NCBI GenBank assembly: GCA_036287865.1
Contig: CP126743.1
Span: forward strand, 62,001 to 126,000
Source: Fluviibacter phosphoraccumulans_A
GTDB taxonomy: Bacteria > Pseudomonadota > Gammaproteobacteria > Burkholderiales > Rhodocyclaceae
DNA: 64,000 nucleotides
Direction: 5' to 3'
Position 1 is the first letter of the stretch, and the number at the start of each line of letters is the position of its first letter. The notes beneath the pieces were generated by a model, which worked only from the letters and a program-made list of their open reading frames with translations, was not told the DNA's origin and did not search any database. This document shows, one piece after another, positions 56,561 through 64,000 of this stretch. The position numbers and the translations under genes are program-made.

Positions 56561-58164
56561 ATGCTCGTCGCCAATAACATCACCATGCAGTTCGGGGCCA
56601 AATCCCTCTTTGAAAACGTTTCGGTCAAATTCGGCGAAAGCTATCGCTACAGCTTGATCGGTGCCAATGGCGCCGGCAAATCGACGTTCATGAAGATCCT
56701 GTGCGGTGCACTGGAATCGACTGCGGGCAACGTCACCAAAGACGTTAACGAACGCATAGCCTACCTGCACCAGGATCAGTTTGCTTACGAAGACCAGCGT
56801 GTACTCGATGTCGTGCTGCAAGGCCATGAAGAAATATGGGCCTGTATGCAGGAACGCGACGCCATCTACGCCAATCCGGAAGCCACCGAAGACGACTACA
56901 TGAAGGCGGCCGATCTGGAAGTGAAATTCGGCGAATACGACGATTACACCGCCGAGGCACGTGCCGGCGAACTACTGCTCGGCGTAGGCATCCCTACCGA
57001 CAAACACAACGGCCCGATGCGTGAAGGCGCCCCCGGCTGGAAGCTGCGCGTACTGCTGGCGCAGGCCCTGTTCGCTAACCCGGACATTCTGCTGCTCGAC
57101 GAACCGACCAACAACCTCGACATCAACACCATCCGCTGGCTGGAAGACGTGCTCAACGAGCACAACGCCACCATGATCATCATCTCCCATGACCGTCACT
57201 TCCTGAACTAGGTGTGCACGCACATGGCCGATCTGGACTACGGCAAGATCACCACCTACGCTGGCAACTACGATGACTTCATGGAAGCCTCGACCCAGGC
57301 GCGCGAACGTCAGGCCAATGCCAACGCCAAGGCCAAGGAACGGATTGCCGAACTGCAAACCTTCGTGCGTCGCTTCTTGGCCAATGCATCGAAAACCAAG
57401 CAGGCCACCAGCCGTATGAAGCTGATCGACAAACTGAAGCCGGAAGACGTGAAGCCGTCGTCACGCCAATACCCGTGGATCTGCTTCGAATTTGATGATA
57501 AAGACAGGCTGTACCGTCAGGCGGTTGAAATCGAAAACCTCGGCTTCGCCTATCCAGACAACGAGCCGCTGTTCAAGAACCTGTCACTCACCGTCAACGC
57601 AGGCGAAAAAATTGCCATCATCGGTGAAAACGGTGTGGGTAAAACCACCCTGCTCAAACTGCTGCAAGGCGAACTGACCCCAACCGCGGGCACCATCAAA
57701 TGGGCCGAGAAGGCCAAGATCGGTTACTTCGCCCAGGACCATGCGGCTGACTTTGATTCGGATGAAAATCTCACTGACTGGATCTCGGGATATGTGCGCG
57801 CCGGCGGGTACGAAGGCTCCGACGTTGAAACACTCATCCGCGGCACCTTGGGCCGCCTGCTGTTCTCGGGCGATGACGTCAAGAAACCTGTTCGTGTGAT
57901 CTCCGGTGGTGAACAAGGCCGCAGATGCTGTTGCATTCAAACATCATGCTGATGGATGAACCATCCAATCACCTGGACATGGAATCGATCGAATCGCTGA
58001 ACACCGCGCTGGATCTGTTCAAGGGCACGCTAATCTTTATCTCGCATGACCGCGAATTCGTATCATCGCTGGCGACACGCATTATCGACATCAAGGCAGA
58101 TCACACCGTTGTCGACTTCCAGGGCAACTATGAGGATTACCTCGCCTCACAAGGCGTGAGCTAA
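56561..58164 (+). pseudogene. ybiT: YbiT-type ABC-F ATPase, stop and deletion
   Basis: ABC-F proteins act on ribosomes. From ATG 56561 the first ATPase domain is complete (GANGAGKST, the family's APGWKLRVLLAQAL signature, DEPTNNLD, ISHDRHFLN). TAG at 57209-57211 then replaces Ser before VCTHMADLDYG, TCG to TAG being simplest. The same frame continues through the linker and second Walker A (GENGVGKTT) to SGGEQGR. There a small deletion with a frame change (near 57918-57930) removes about six residues of the usual RMLFGKLML stretch. The final frame runs NIMLMDEPSNHLD to EDYLASQGVS and stop 58164. Two independent lesions make this a pseudogene. Confidence 0.9.
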
Positions 58165-58180
58165 GTCGCCCGTTGCGGCG

Positions 58181-58250
58181 AGGGTGCGGGGTAAATTTGT
58201 CTCGATTTTGGACGGTACGTCCCATGAGAGACAGGTTTGCCCCGCACCCT
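58181..58250. repeat. large palindromic hairpin element
   Basis: A 23-base arm at 58181-58203 is matched by its reverse complement at 58228-58250. The only differences are three T/C changes, which are still G-U pairs in RNA, so a transcript could pair fully along the arm. Inside is a second small palindrome, GGACG-GTA-CGTCC (58210-58222). It lies between the convergent ybiT-like gene and the hypothetical gene at 58909. It has no T run, so it is not a classic terminator. The structure resembles REP/BIME- or MITE-type palindromes, but no second copy was seen here. Confidence 0.75.
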
Positions 58251-58267
58251 AAGCGCAGGCTCGCAGA

Positions 58268-58909
58268 TTAAGGTTTTTGATTCTTCGCAGCCTGCTGCGC
58301 TTCGTACGCCGCTTTATCTGCAGCACGCTGCTGATCGGCCGCTTCGCGCTTCGCACGCTTCTCGGCGGCTTTGCGATCACGCTCGGCGGATGCTGCCTGA
58401 ATTTCGGCATCGGTCTTCAATGGCGTCGCTGATTGTTCAGCATCGCGAATCTTCTTTTCCTGCTCCACCTGCTTGATCGTTTTGCCTTCGTCGATCGCCT
58501 TCTTGATCGACCCAGCCGGCGGATTCGGCTGACGCAACTCTTCCGGTGGATTCGCCAATTGATTGATCAGACGGCGCTCACGCACCTCGCGATCAATTAC
58601 AGCCGCTTTTGCCTCCAGCGCTCGCGCCTTTTCGCGCTCTTCGTAACGACGCTCTTTGGCTTTATCAATACAGTGGTTCACCAGAATCTTGCTATAGCAG
58701 TTCCAGCGGTCAATCTCCAGCTGCGTATCGGCCTGGGCGCGAATCGCCTTCCCTTCGTCTTTCAGCGCTTTAGCTTCCTGGTCGCGCGCATCCAGCACCG
58801 CCGGATCAAACACAGGTGCCGTAGCAGCCGCCATCGCGGGCACAGACAGCACCCATCCGGAGCAAACCCCCAGGAAAATATGGAACGAAGTGGAATAGAA
58901 TCGGTTCAT
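58268..58909 (-). CDS. exported coiled-coil-rich hypothetical protein
   Basis: 213 residues. An N-terminal signal peptide (IFLGVCSGWVLSVPAMAAATA, cut near 28) is followed by long charged, Ala/Lys/Glu-rich helical segments (DARDQEAKALKDEGKAIRAQ, AERDRKAAEKRAKREAADQQR). A short conserved-looking core has two cysteines (DRWNCYSKILVNHCIDKAKERRYEEREKAR) that may form a disulfide. I do not recognise a named family. Probably periplasmic. Intact; divergent from thrH. Confidence 0.72.
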   Translation of the reverse strand: MNRFYSTSFHIFLGVCSGWVLSVPAMAAATAPVFDPAVLDARDQEAKALKDEGKAIRAQADTQLEIDRWNCYSKILVNHCIDKAKERRYEEREKARALEAKAAVIDREVRERRLINQLANPPEELRQPNPPAGSIKKAIDEGKTIKQVEQEKKIRDAEQSATPLKTDAEIQAASAERDRKAAEKRAKREAADQQRAADKAAYEAQQAAKNQKP

Positions 58910-58991
58910 GCGCCCAGCATTGTAGGGCAGGCGGGCGTGATCGGGTAAAATTTACCCCTTAACTATTTCTATTTTCATCGGGAGTCCCGCC

Positions 58992-59600
58992 GTGCAAATC
59001 GTCTGTCTTGATCTTGAAGGTGTACTTGTTCCAGAAATCTGGATCGAATTCGCCAACCTCACGGGCATTGAAGCGCTCCGCCGCACCACGCGCGACGAGC
59101 CGAACTACGACAAACTGATGAAATACCGCCTGGACATTCTGCGCGAGAACAAGCTCGGCCTGCCAGACATCCAGAATGTGATCGCCGAAATGGGCTCCAT
59201 GCCCGGTGCCAAGGATTTCCTGGATCAACTGCGTCAGGATTTCCAGGTGATCATTCTGTCGGACACCTTCTACGAATTCGCCATGCCGCTGATGAACCAG
59301 CTGAACATGCCAGCGCTGTTCTGCCACAAGCTGGAAGCCGATGCAGACGGCATGCTGGTCAACTACCACCTGCGCATGCCAGATCAGAAACGCGCCGCTG
59401 TTAAAGCCTTCAAGGGTCTGAACTTCAAGGTGATGGCTGCTGGTGACTCGTATAACGACACCGCTATGCTGGGTGAAGCCCACGCCGGCATCCTGTTCCA
59501 CCCACCAGAAAACTTGATCCGCGAATTCCCGCAATTCCCGGTAACGATGAGCTACACCGAGCTGAACGACGCCATCCGTAGCGCTTCGGCACGCATCTAA
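58992..59600 (+). CDS. thrH: phosphoserine phosphatase / homoserine phosphotransferase ThrH
   Basis: HAD-superfamily enzyme that dephosphorylates phosphoserine and can move phosphate to homoserine. 202 residues from a GTG start, preceded by GGGAG about ten bases upstream. HAD motif I is CLDLEGVLVPEIW, motif II is VIILSDTFYEFA, motif III is the lysine in PDQKRAAVKAF, and motif IV is AAGDSYNDTAMLGEAHAGI. The closing REFPQFPV is typical. Intact, 16 bases before purU. Confidence 0.9.
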   Translation: MQIVCLDLEGVLVPEIWIEFANLTGIEALRRTTRDEPNYDKLMKYRLDILRENKLGLPDIQNVIAEMGSMPGAKDFLDQLRQDFQVIILSDTFYEFAMPLMNQLNMPALFCHKLEADADGMLVNYHLRMPDQKRAAVKAFKGLNFKVMAAGDSYNDTAMLGEAHAGILFHPPENLIREFPQFPVTMSYTELNDAIRSASARI

Positions 59601-59616
59601 TACACCGGATCGGCCC

Positions 59617-60489
59617 ATGTATCGTGAACGTTTCTATACACTCACCGCCTCCTGCCCAGATCGGGTCAGCATTGTAGCCGCCGTTTCCGGCTTCTTTGCC
59701 CAGCACGGCGGCTGGATTCTCGAAACCACGTTGCACTCCGAACCGCCCAACGAAGAAGGCGTTGCCGCCTACTTCATGCGTCTGGAAATCAAGGCCGATT
59801 CGCTGCCGTTTGATCTCGACGGATTGAAAACCGCGTTCAAACCCGTGGCCGACGAATTCAACATGACCTGGAAGATTTCAGATTCGGCCAAGCGCAAGCG
59901 CGTGGTGATTCTGGTGTCTAAGCAGGAACACTGCCTATACGATCTGCTGGCGCGCTGGCAGTCTAAAGAGTTGGATATCGACATTCCCTGCATCATCTCC
60001 AATCACGAGACACTGCGCGGCTTTGTCGAGTGGCACGGCATTCCGTTCCATTGCGTGCCCGTCACACCCGAGAACAAGCCTGAAGCTTATGCACGCATCA
60101 GCCAGCTATGCACTGATGCGCAGGCCGATGTGATGGTACTCGCCCGCTACATACAGATTCTGTCGCCCGAGCTTTGTGCACAGTTCTCGGGCCGCATTAT
60201 CAATATCCACCACTCGTTCCTGCCGTCATTCGTTGGCGCGAAGCCTTATCACCAGGCCTGGGAACGCGGGGTCAAACTGATTGGTGCTACCTGCCATTAC
60301 GTTACGGCCGATCTGGACCAGGGCCCGATTATCGAACAGGACGTGATCCGTATCGACCACTCAGACTCCGTTGAGGATATGGTGCGTTACGGTAAAGACA
60401 TTGAAAAACCCGTATTAGCTCGTGGCCTGCGCAATCATCTCGAAGGCCGCGTACTGATTCACGGCAATAAAACCATCGTCTTCCGTTAA
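59617..60489 (+). CDS. purU: formyltetrahydrofolate deformylase
   Basis: Hydrolyses 10-formyl-THF to THF and formate, the latter a substrate for PurT. 290 residues: N-terminal ACT domain (TLTASCPDRVSIVAAVSGFFAQHGGWILE, about 7-85), then the formyltransferase fold with VILVSKQEHCLYDLL, IISNHE, INIHHSFLPSFVGAKPYHQAWERGVKLIGATCHYV and DQGPIIEQDV. Catalytic Asn, His and Asp are in place. Intact. Confidence 0.94.
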   Translation: MYRERFYTLTASCPDRVSIVAAVSGFFAQHGGWILETTLHSEPPNEEGVAAYFMRLEIKADSLPFDLDGLKTAFKPVADEFNMTWKISDSAKRKRVVILVSKQEHCLYDLLARWQSKELDIDIPCIISNHETLRGFVEWHGIPFHCVPVTPENKPEAYARISQLCTDAQADVMVLARYIQILSPELCAQFSGRIINIHHSFLPSFVGAKPYHQAWERGVKLIGATCHYVTADLDQGPIIEQDVIRIDHSDSVEDMVRYGKDIEKPVLARGLRNHLEGRVLIHGNKTIVFR

Positions 60490-60544
60490 TCCGCCGCCCG
60501 GACGATTGTGCTGACCGGGGGCGCATCCTGCCGCAGGAGCTCCC

Positions 60545-61001
60545 ATGATCACCGGTCAGCCCGTTACTGATATTGCTCACGTTGTACAAATGGCTGTCGC
60601 GCCAGTGTTTCTGCTCACCGGCGTTGGTGCAGTGCTGTCTGTGCTCACAACGCGCCTCTCGCGCGTCATTGAACGGGGTCGGCAACTGGATCACTGGGTC
60701 TCTGAAGGCCATGACCCAAGCTGGTACGCACACGAACTCCTGAAACTTGCGAAGCGCAATTCGCTGATCAATACCGCCATCACACTTGCCACCATGTCTG
60801 CCTTCTTTGTCTGCGCGGTCATTCTGGTCATCTTTACCAGTCAACTGTTTCCCAGCCAGTCGGTATTTGGTGATGTCGTCACCGCGCTTTTATGTTCTGG
60901 CCATGCTCTGCCTGATGGGCTCACTGGCATTCTTTCTCGGTGAAATCAAAGAGGCCGCGACCATCCGCTATTTCGGTCACTCACTCCCGCCGCGCTCCTG
61001 A
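60545..61001 (+). pseudogene. DUF2721 membrane protein, frameshifted
   Basis: The start at 60545 (AGGAGC just upstream) gives DIAHVVQMAVAPVFLLTGVGAVLSVLTTRLSRVIERGR, NSLINTAITLATMSAFFVCAVILVIF and then FGDVVTALL. There one extra T in a T run near 60886-60890 throws it out of frame. The next frame gives VLAMLCLMGSLAFFLGEIKEAATIRYFG and stop 61001, the normal end. Three-helix inner-membrane protein of unknown function. The single homopolymer change may be an error. Confidence 0.8.
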
Positions 61002-61003
61002 AT

Positions 61004-61031
61004 AAAAAAGGCGGGTTCCGAAGAACCCGCC
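61004..61031 (-). terminator. intrinsic terminator of the glnK-amtB unit
   Basis: On the minus strand, a perfect 9-bp stem GGCGGGTTC-TTCG-GAACCCGCC is followed by TTTTTT, 59 bases after the amtB stop. The loop is a stable UUCG-type tetraloop. On the plus strand the stem is followed by AAATC, so it works mainly for amtB. Confidence 0.88.
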
Positions 61032-61089
61032 AAATCCACATGAAGAGGAGAAACTCTAAAGAACTACTCTTGCATACAACGACCGACCA

Positions 61090-62493
61090 TTAATCGTGAT
61101 ACGCATTTTCACCGTGGGAGGTGACATCCAGGCCTTCACGTTCCTCATCTTCAGGAACACGTAGACCGATAACAACATCCAGTAGCTTGAAGACTACGAA
61201 AGCTACTACACCCGACCACAGTACCGTGGTACCAACAGCCGTTACCTGAATCACAACCTGATCTGCGATCGAGTAACCTTCGGCAACTGCATTCGTCACA
61301 TAGTCGTAGATACCTGTGCCACCCAGTGCTGGGTCAGCAAAAACACCTGTCAGGATTGCACCGGTAATGCCGCCCACGCCGTAAATACCAAATACGTCCA
61401 ACGAGTCGTCGACCTTGAGCATCTTCTTGAGGCCCGAAGCACCCCACAAACAGATCACGCCGCCGATCAGACCGATGATGATGGCACCACCCACACCCAC
61501 ACAAAACCAGCTGCTGGTGTAATGGCAACCAGACCCGCAACTGCGCCAGACGCAGCACCCAGCATCGAAGGCTTGCCCTTGATCATCCACTCTGCAGCCA
61601 ACCACGACAGCGTTGCAGCAGCAGTAGCAACCCAGGTGTTCACAAAGGCGAGCGATGCAGCACCACTGGCTTCCATTGCGGAACCGGCGTTGAAACCAAA
61701 CCAACCGAACCACAACAGTGAAGCACCGATCATGGTGAACGTCAGGTTGTGCGGCGACATGGCTTCGCGACCGTAACCAATACGTTTGCCAGCGATGTAA
61801 GCCACTACCAGACCAGCCACAGCGGCGTTGATATGCACCACCGTACCGCCGGCGAAGTCGAGTGCGCCCTTCTGGAAGAGGTAACCAGCTGTTGCACCAG
61901 CCGCTTCAGCAGCCTCAGCCGAGGTGTAGGCATCAGGACCCGCCCAGAACCAGACCATGTGCGCGACAGGCAGGTAAGCTAGAGTAAACCAGCCGACCAG
62001 ACCAATCAGCACGGCTGAGAACTTGATACGCTCAGCCCAGGCACCGACGAGCAGTGCACAGGTAATGGCGGCAAACGCGCCCTGGAAGACCACAAAGGTC
62101 AGCTCAGGAATCGCCACACCCTTCGGAGAAGGTACCGGTCAGCGTTTCGCCAGTAATGCCCTTGAGCAGGATCTTGTCGAAAGAGCCGAAGAAGGCAGTG
62201 TACAGCGAGTGACCTTCGGTGAAGGCAACGCTATAGCCATAAACAACCCACAGCAGCGAGATCAGCGAAAATACCACAAAGACCTGGATCAGCAGCGACA
62301 GCACGTTCTTCTTACGAATGAGACCGCCGTAGAACAGCGCCAGACCAGGGATCGACATCAGAATCACGAACGCCGAACACACCATGATCCAAGCGTTATC
62401 AGCCTTGTTCATGACGGGCTCAGCTGCCGCAGGTTCTGCCAGGGCTACTGAGCTGGCTAGCAGCGGTAGCAGCATTGCGAGATATTTTTTCAT
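61090..62493 (-). pseudogene. amtB: ammonium transporter AmtB, two frameshifts
   Basis: Inner-membrane ammonium channel. From ATG 62493: signal peptide (LAMLLPLLASSVALA), helices with NAWIMVCSAFVILMSIPGLALFYGGLIRKKN, then GTFSEG, where an extra C near 62120-62125 breaks the frame. The second frame carries AIPELTFVVFQGAFAAITCALLVGAWAER, the pore stretch GALDFAGGTVVHINAAVAGLV and SLLWFGWFGFNAGSA. It breaks at AAGFVWVW, where two bases (GT) are duplicated near 61497-61505. The third frame continues GGAIIIGLIGGVICLW to GENAYHD. Restored length of 466 residues is normal, with all pore histidine regions present. Confidence 0.9.
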
Positions 62494-62514
62494 GAATAAA
62501 CTCCTTGGGTTCGA

Positions 62515-62853
62515 TTAAAGGGCCGTCTCACCGGTTTCGCCGGTGCGGATACGAACCACTTCTTCAAGCGGGAAGACAGAAATCTTGCCGTCGCCGATCT
62601 TGCCGGTGGCAGCGGATTTTTCGATGGCTTCGATCACTTGCTCCAGGATGCTGTCAGCTACTGCGGTTTCCAGCTTTACCTTCGGCAGAAAATCGACGAC
62701 ATACTCAGCGCCGCGATAGAGTTCTGTATGGCCTTTCTGACGACCGAAGCCTTTGACTTCAGTCACAGTCACGCCCTGTACGCCGACAGCGGCGAGTGCT
62801 TCATGCACTTCGTCCAGCTTGAACGGCTTGATAATTGCGGTAACTAGTTTCAT
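62515..62853 (-). CDS. glnK: nitrogen regulatory PII protein GlnK
   Basis: Trimeric PII protein that senses ATP/ADP and 2-oxoglutarate and blocks AmtB. 112 residues: KLVTAIIKPFKLDEV, the T-loop GRQKGHTELYRGAEYVVDFLPKV with uridylylated Tyr51, and the B and C loops KIGDGKISVFPLEEVVRIRTGETG. Intact. Only six bases separate its ATG from the inverted repeat of an IS1595-type element, so no native ribosome site remains (upstream is CAGCGGGTTC) and its original promoter has been displaced. Its usual partner amtB, 21 bases downstream, is broken. Confidence 0.94.
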   Translation of the reverse strand: MKLVTAIIKPFKLDEVHEALAAVGVQGVTVTEVKGFGRQKGHTELYRGAEYVVDFLPKVKLETAVADSILEQVIEAIEKSAATGKIGDGKISVFPLEEVVRIRTGETGETAL

Positions 62854-62858
62854 GAACC

Positions 62859-63622
62859 CGCTGTATTCAGATTATAAGTTGACGTACTCAGTTCGTAGCG
62901 CATGAAACAGGAACTGCTGTGCAGTGACATTGTCGCGAAAGCGATCAATGAATCGACGCCACCCGAGGTAATTGTGCAGATACTTGGTGGCGACGCCTTT
63001 GAATCGCACCATCCAGGTTCTTAGGCGGCTGTCATAGGCGTTGACGTTCTGTACATGCCAAGATTCCGTTCCACCTGGGCCATGATAACTAGCCAGACTC
63101 AATACCAAGAGTTCTTGCGGCGACACCATAGCCAGGGTTGCCATCGCTGCTGAGTACCGCATCTTTGCTCAATGCGGGACGTAATGCCGCCGTCAAAGCA
63201 AAGGCATTGACGGAATCCAACACACAGTCATGGGTTAAGCGACTGCCACGTTGCATTGCAACCAGCACAGGCACCCTCTTTGTTGCTGGCATGTCCTTAT
63301 CTGGACCGCCCCGCTTTTTTGGTGAACGGGGGATCTCTTTTTAGCGTTGCTGCCCCCGCAGCTTACCAAATTTCACAATGGCATCATTTGCACAGTGAGG
63401 GCAATGAATCTGACCACCAAGTCGCTCATCGATTAGTCGCTGACTATCGTCGTGATCCGCGAGCGTTCTCACTCGGGTCATCAGCGCTTCGCGCTGCGTT
63501 GGTGTCAGACCTTCCAGTTCGTTCACAAGTTTTTGAAAGGACTGGCTATCCATCTTCGCTCTCACTTAGCATTTAGGTAAAAATGATATAATAATTCATC
63601 AACCAACAATCTGAATACAGCG
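62859..63622. mobile_element. IS1595-type insertion sequence, internally deleted
   Basis: Terminal inverted repeats of 24 bases with 21 matches bound the element: 62859-62882 and 63599-63622, both starting CGCTGTATTCAGATT read inward. The transposase remnant inside matches the IS1595 family. At 764 bp the element is shorter than the roughly 1 kb usual for the family because part of the transposase is gone. No matching 8-bp target duplication was found at the ends, which suggests rearrangement after insertion. Minus-strand TATAAT at 62868-62873 near the glnK end could act as an outward -10 box. Confidence 0.85.
62872..63565 (-). pseudogene. IS1595-family transposase remnant
   Basis: Reading from 63565: MDSQSFQKLVNELEGLTPTQREALMTRVRTL and a zinc-ribbon half (IHCPHCANDAIVKFGKL), then RGQQR and TAA at 63341-63343. 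The rest of the zinc ribbon and the first catalytic block are missing. The same frame resumes with KKRGGPDKDMPATKRVPVLVAM and LSSDGNPGYGVAARTLGI, then a frameshift near 63090-63110. The last frame has SYHGPGGTESWHVQNVNAYDSRLRTWMVRF and GVATKYLHNYLGW, the conserved C-terminal block of IS1595 transposases. It stops inside the inverted repeat. Inactive. Confidence 0.87.
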
Positions 63623-63745
63623 CTCATTCCTGCTCTATAAGGCGTTGCGTCCCTGGTTGGCCACGTATCGTGGTCTAGAGGGCAATTTAGCCTGGTCCGG
63701 CAGTTTGCCGCCTTTACCGGCACAAAAATTGGAGCCGGGTGCTGC

Positions 63746-64000
63746 TTATGCAGGCGTCAATTTGCTGGCGGCCCGTTTGGTTTCCTGATCTAAAACCTGC
63801 TGTAAATAGCTGTCATCCATCCGCGTCCGGGCGCACATGACTACCACCAGAGCGGCATTTTTAATTTTTGGTTCGTTATAAGCAAAATCACCTGAGGTAC
63901 CGGCTGCCACTTTTGCCTTAGCGGCCTCAGAACTGGCTAAAAAGAAGTGCCACGGCTGCGCATTGGTTGAAGATGGGCTCATGCGCAACAAGCTATACAC
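63746..64000 (-). pseudogene. nitroreductase fragment, truncated, runs off the right edge
   Basis: The frame enters from the right edge and encodes LLRMSPSSTNAQPWHFFLASS, AAKAKVAAGTSG, IKNAALVVVMCARTRMDDSYL and QVLDQETKRAASKLTPA, then TAA. The SPSSTNAQPWHF motif is the FMN-binding signature of NfsB-type nitroreductases. Family members continue for at least 100 more residues, so the C-terminal half is lost or out of frame, just before the IS. The 123 bases between the IS and this stop show no clear remnant of it. Confidence 0.7.

Noticed and set aside
26476..57211. Stop-codon reassignment or readthrough (in-frame TAG, TGA and TAA inside conserved genes)
   Set aside because: All three stop codons appear inside genes and replace Gln, Trp, Ser or Gly in turn. 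Intact neighbours use all three as normal ends, so one reassigned codon cannot explain them.
61490..62130. Programmed frameshifting in amtB
   Set aside because: There are two shifts at unrelated sites, with no slippery heptamer and downstream structure that I can see, and amtB is not known to use frameshifting.
63625..63789. A plus-strand open frame after the IS (ends near 63789)
   Set aside because: It reads through the antisense of the nitroreductase fragment, has no start with a ribosome site and matches nothing I know.

Overview
The window is a contiguous piece of a betaproteobacterial chromosome. The gene orders are typical of the class: pilQ-aroK-aroB-gltB, argS-SPOR-dsbA, the rib-nusB-thiL-pgpA-pncC string, lipA-lipB-ybeD-rlpA-rodA-mrdA-mreDCB divergent from gatCAB, metXW, ptsHI-EIIA and glnK-amtB near gshA. 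The family cannot be fixed from sequence alone. No rRNA, tRNA, CRISPR array or prophage was seen, and no stretch longer than about 300 bases lacks a gene or gene remnant. || Layout: 1-3830 gltB remnant (runs off the left edge); 4096-5801 aroB and aroK; 5814-5999 stump of pilQ; 6090-9768 an AT-richer accessory locus, a His-Xaa-Ser (HXS) peptide / paired radical-SAM system (hxsA, hxsD, hxsB, hxsC and a DUF4405-type membrane gene); 9786-12958 dsbA, a SPOR protein and argS; 13021-20211 ubiB, a sodium/solute symporter, a VanZ-like protein, a ferredoxin, a hydrolase, cutA and dsbD; 20301-26323 riboflavin synthesis, nusB, thiL, pgpA, pncC and purT; 26332-27783 a broken patatin lipoprotein; 27835-36327 lipoate genes and the rod-shape operon; 36474-39689 gatCAB; 39756-45819 pyrE, a wrecked glycolate oxidase locus (glcDEF plus lysR) and an intact tartronate semialdehyde reductase; 45880-51562 xthA, a DUF883/YqjE/YqjK trio, a SMUG1-type glycosylase, ampG, metW and metX; 51575-56423 ptsI, ptsH, EIIA, apbE and gshA; 56561-61001 a broken ABC-F gene, a large DNA palindrome, thrH, purU and a DUF2721 gene; 61090-62853 amtB (broken) and glnK; 62859-63622 a deleted IS1595-type element; then a nitroreductase fragment at the right edge. 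|| The dominant theme is selective gene decay. About a dozen loci carry stops, frameshifts or internal deletions: gltB, pilQ, hxsD, hxsB, hxsC, cutA, the patatin gene, glcD, glcE, glcF, lysR, xthA, the ybiT-like gene, the DUF2721 gene, amtB and the transposase. The roughly 45 genes for translation, cell wall, cofactors, nucleotides and thiol chemistry are open from end to end. That contrast favours real early genome erosion, as in a recently host-restricted lineage, over random sequencing error, although several breaks lie in homopolymers and should be checked against reads. || Most unusual locus: the HXS cluster. It pairs a short secreted-looking peptide ending in tandem His-Xaa-Ser units with two different radical-SAM enzymes and a small partner. 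It sits exactly where the pilMNOPQ genes normally lie, next to a 62-codon pilQ stump. The precursor and membrane genes are intact while hxsD, hxsB and hxsC are damaged, so this copy looks recently inactivated.
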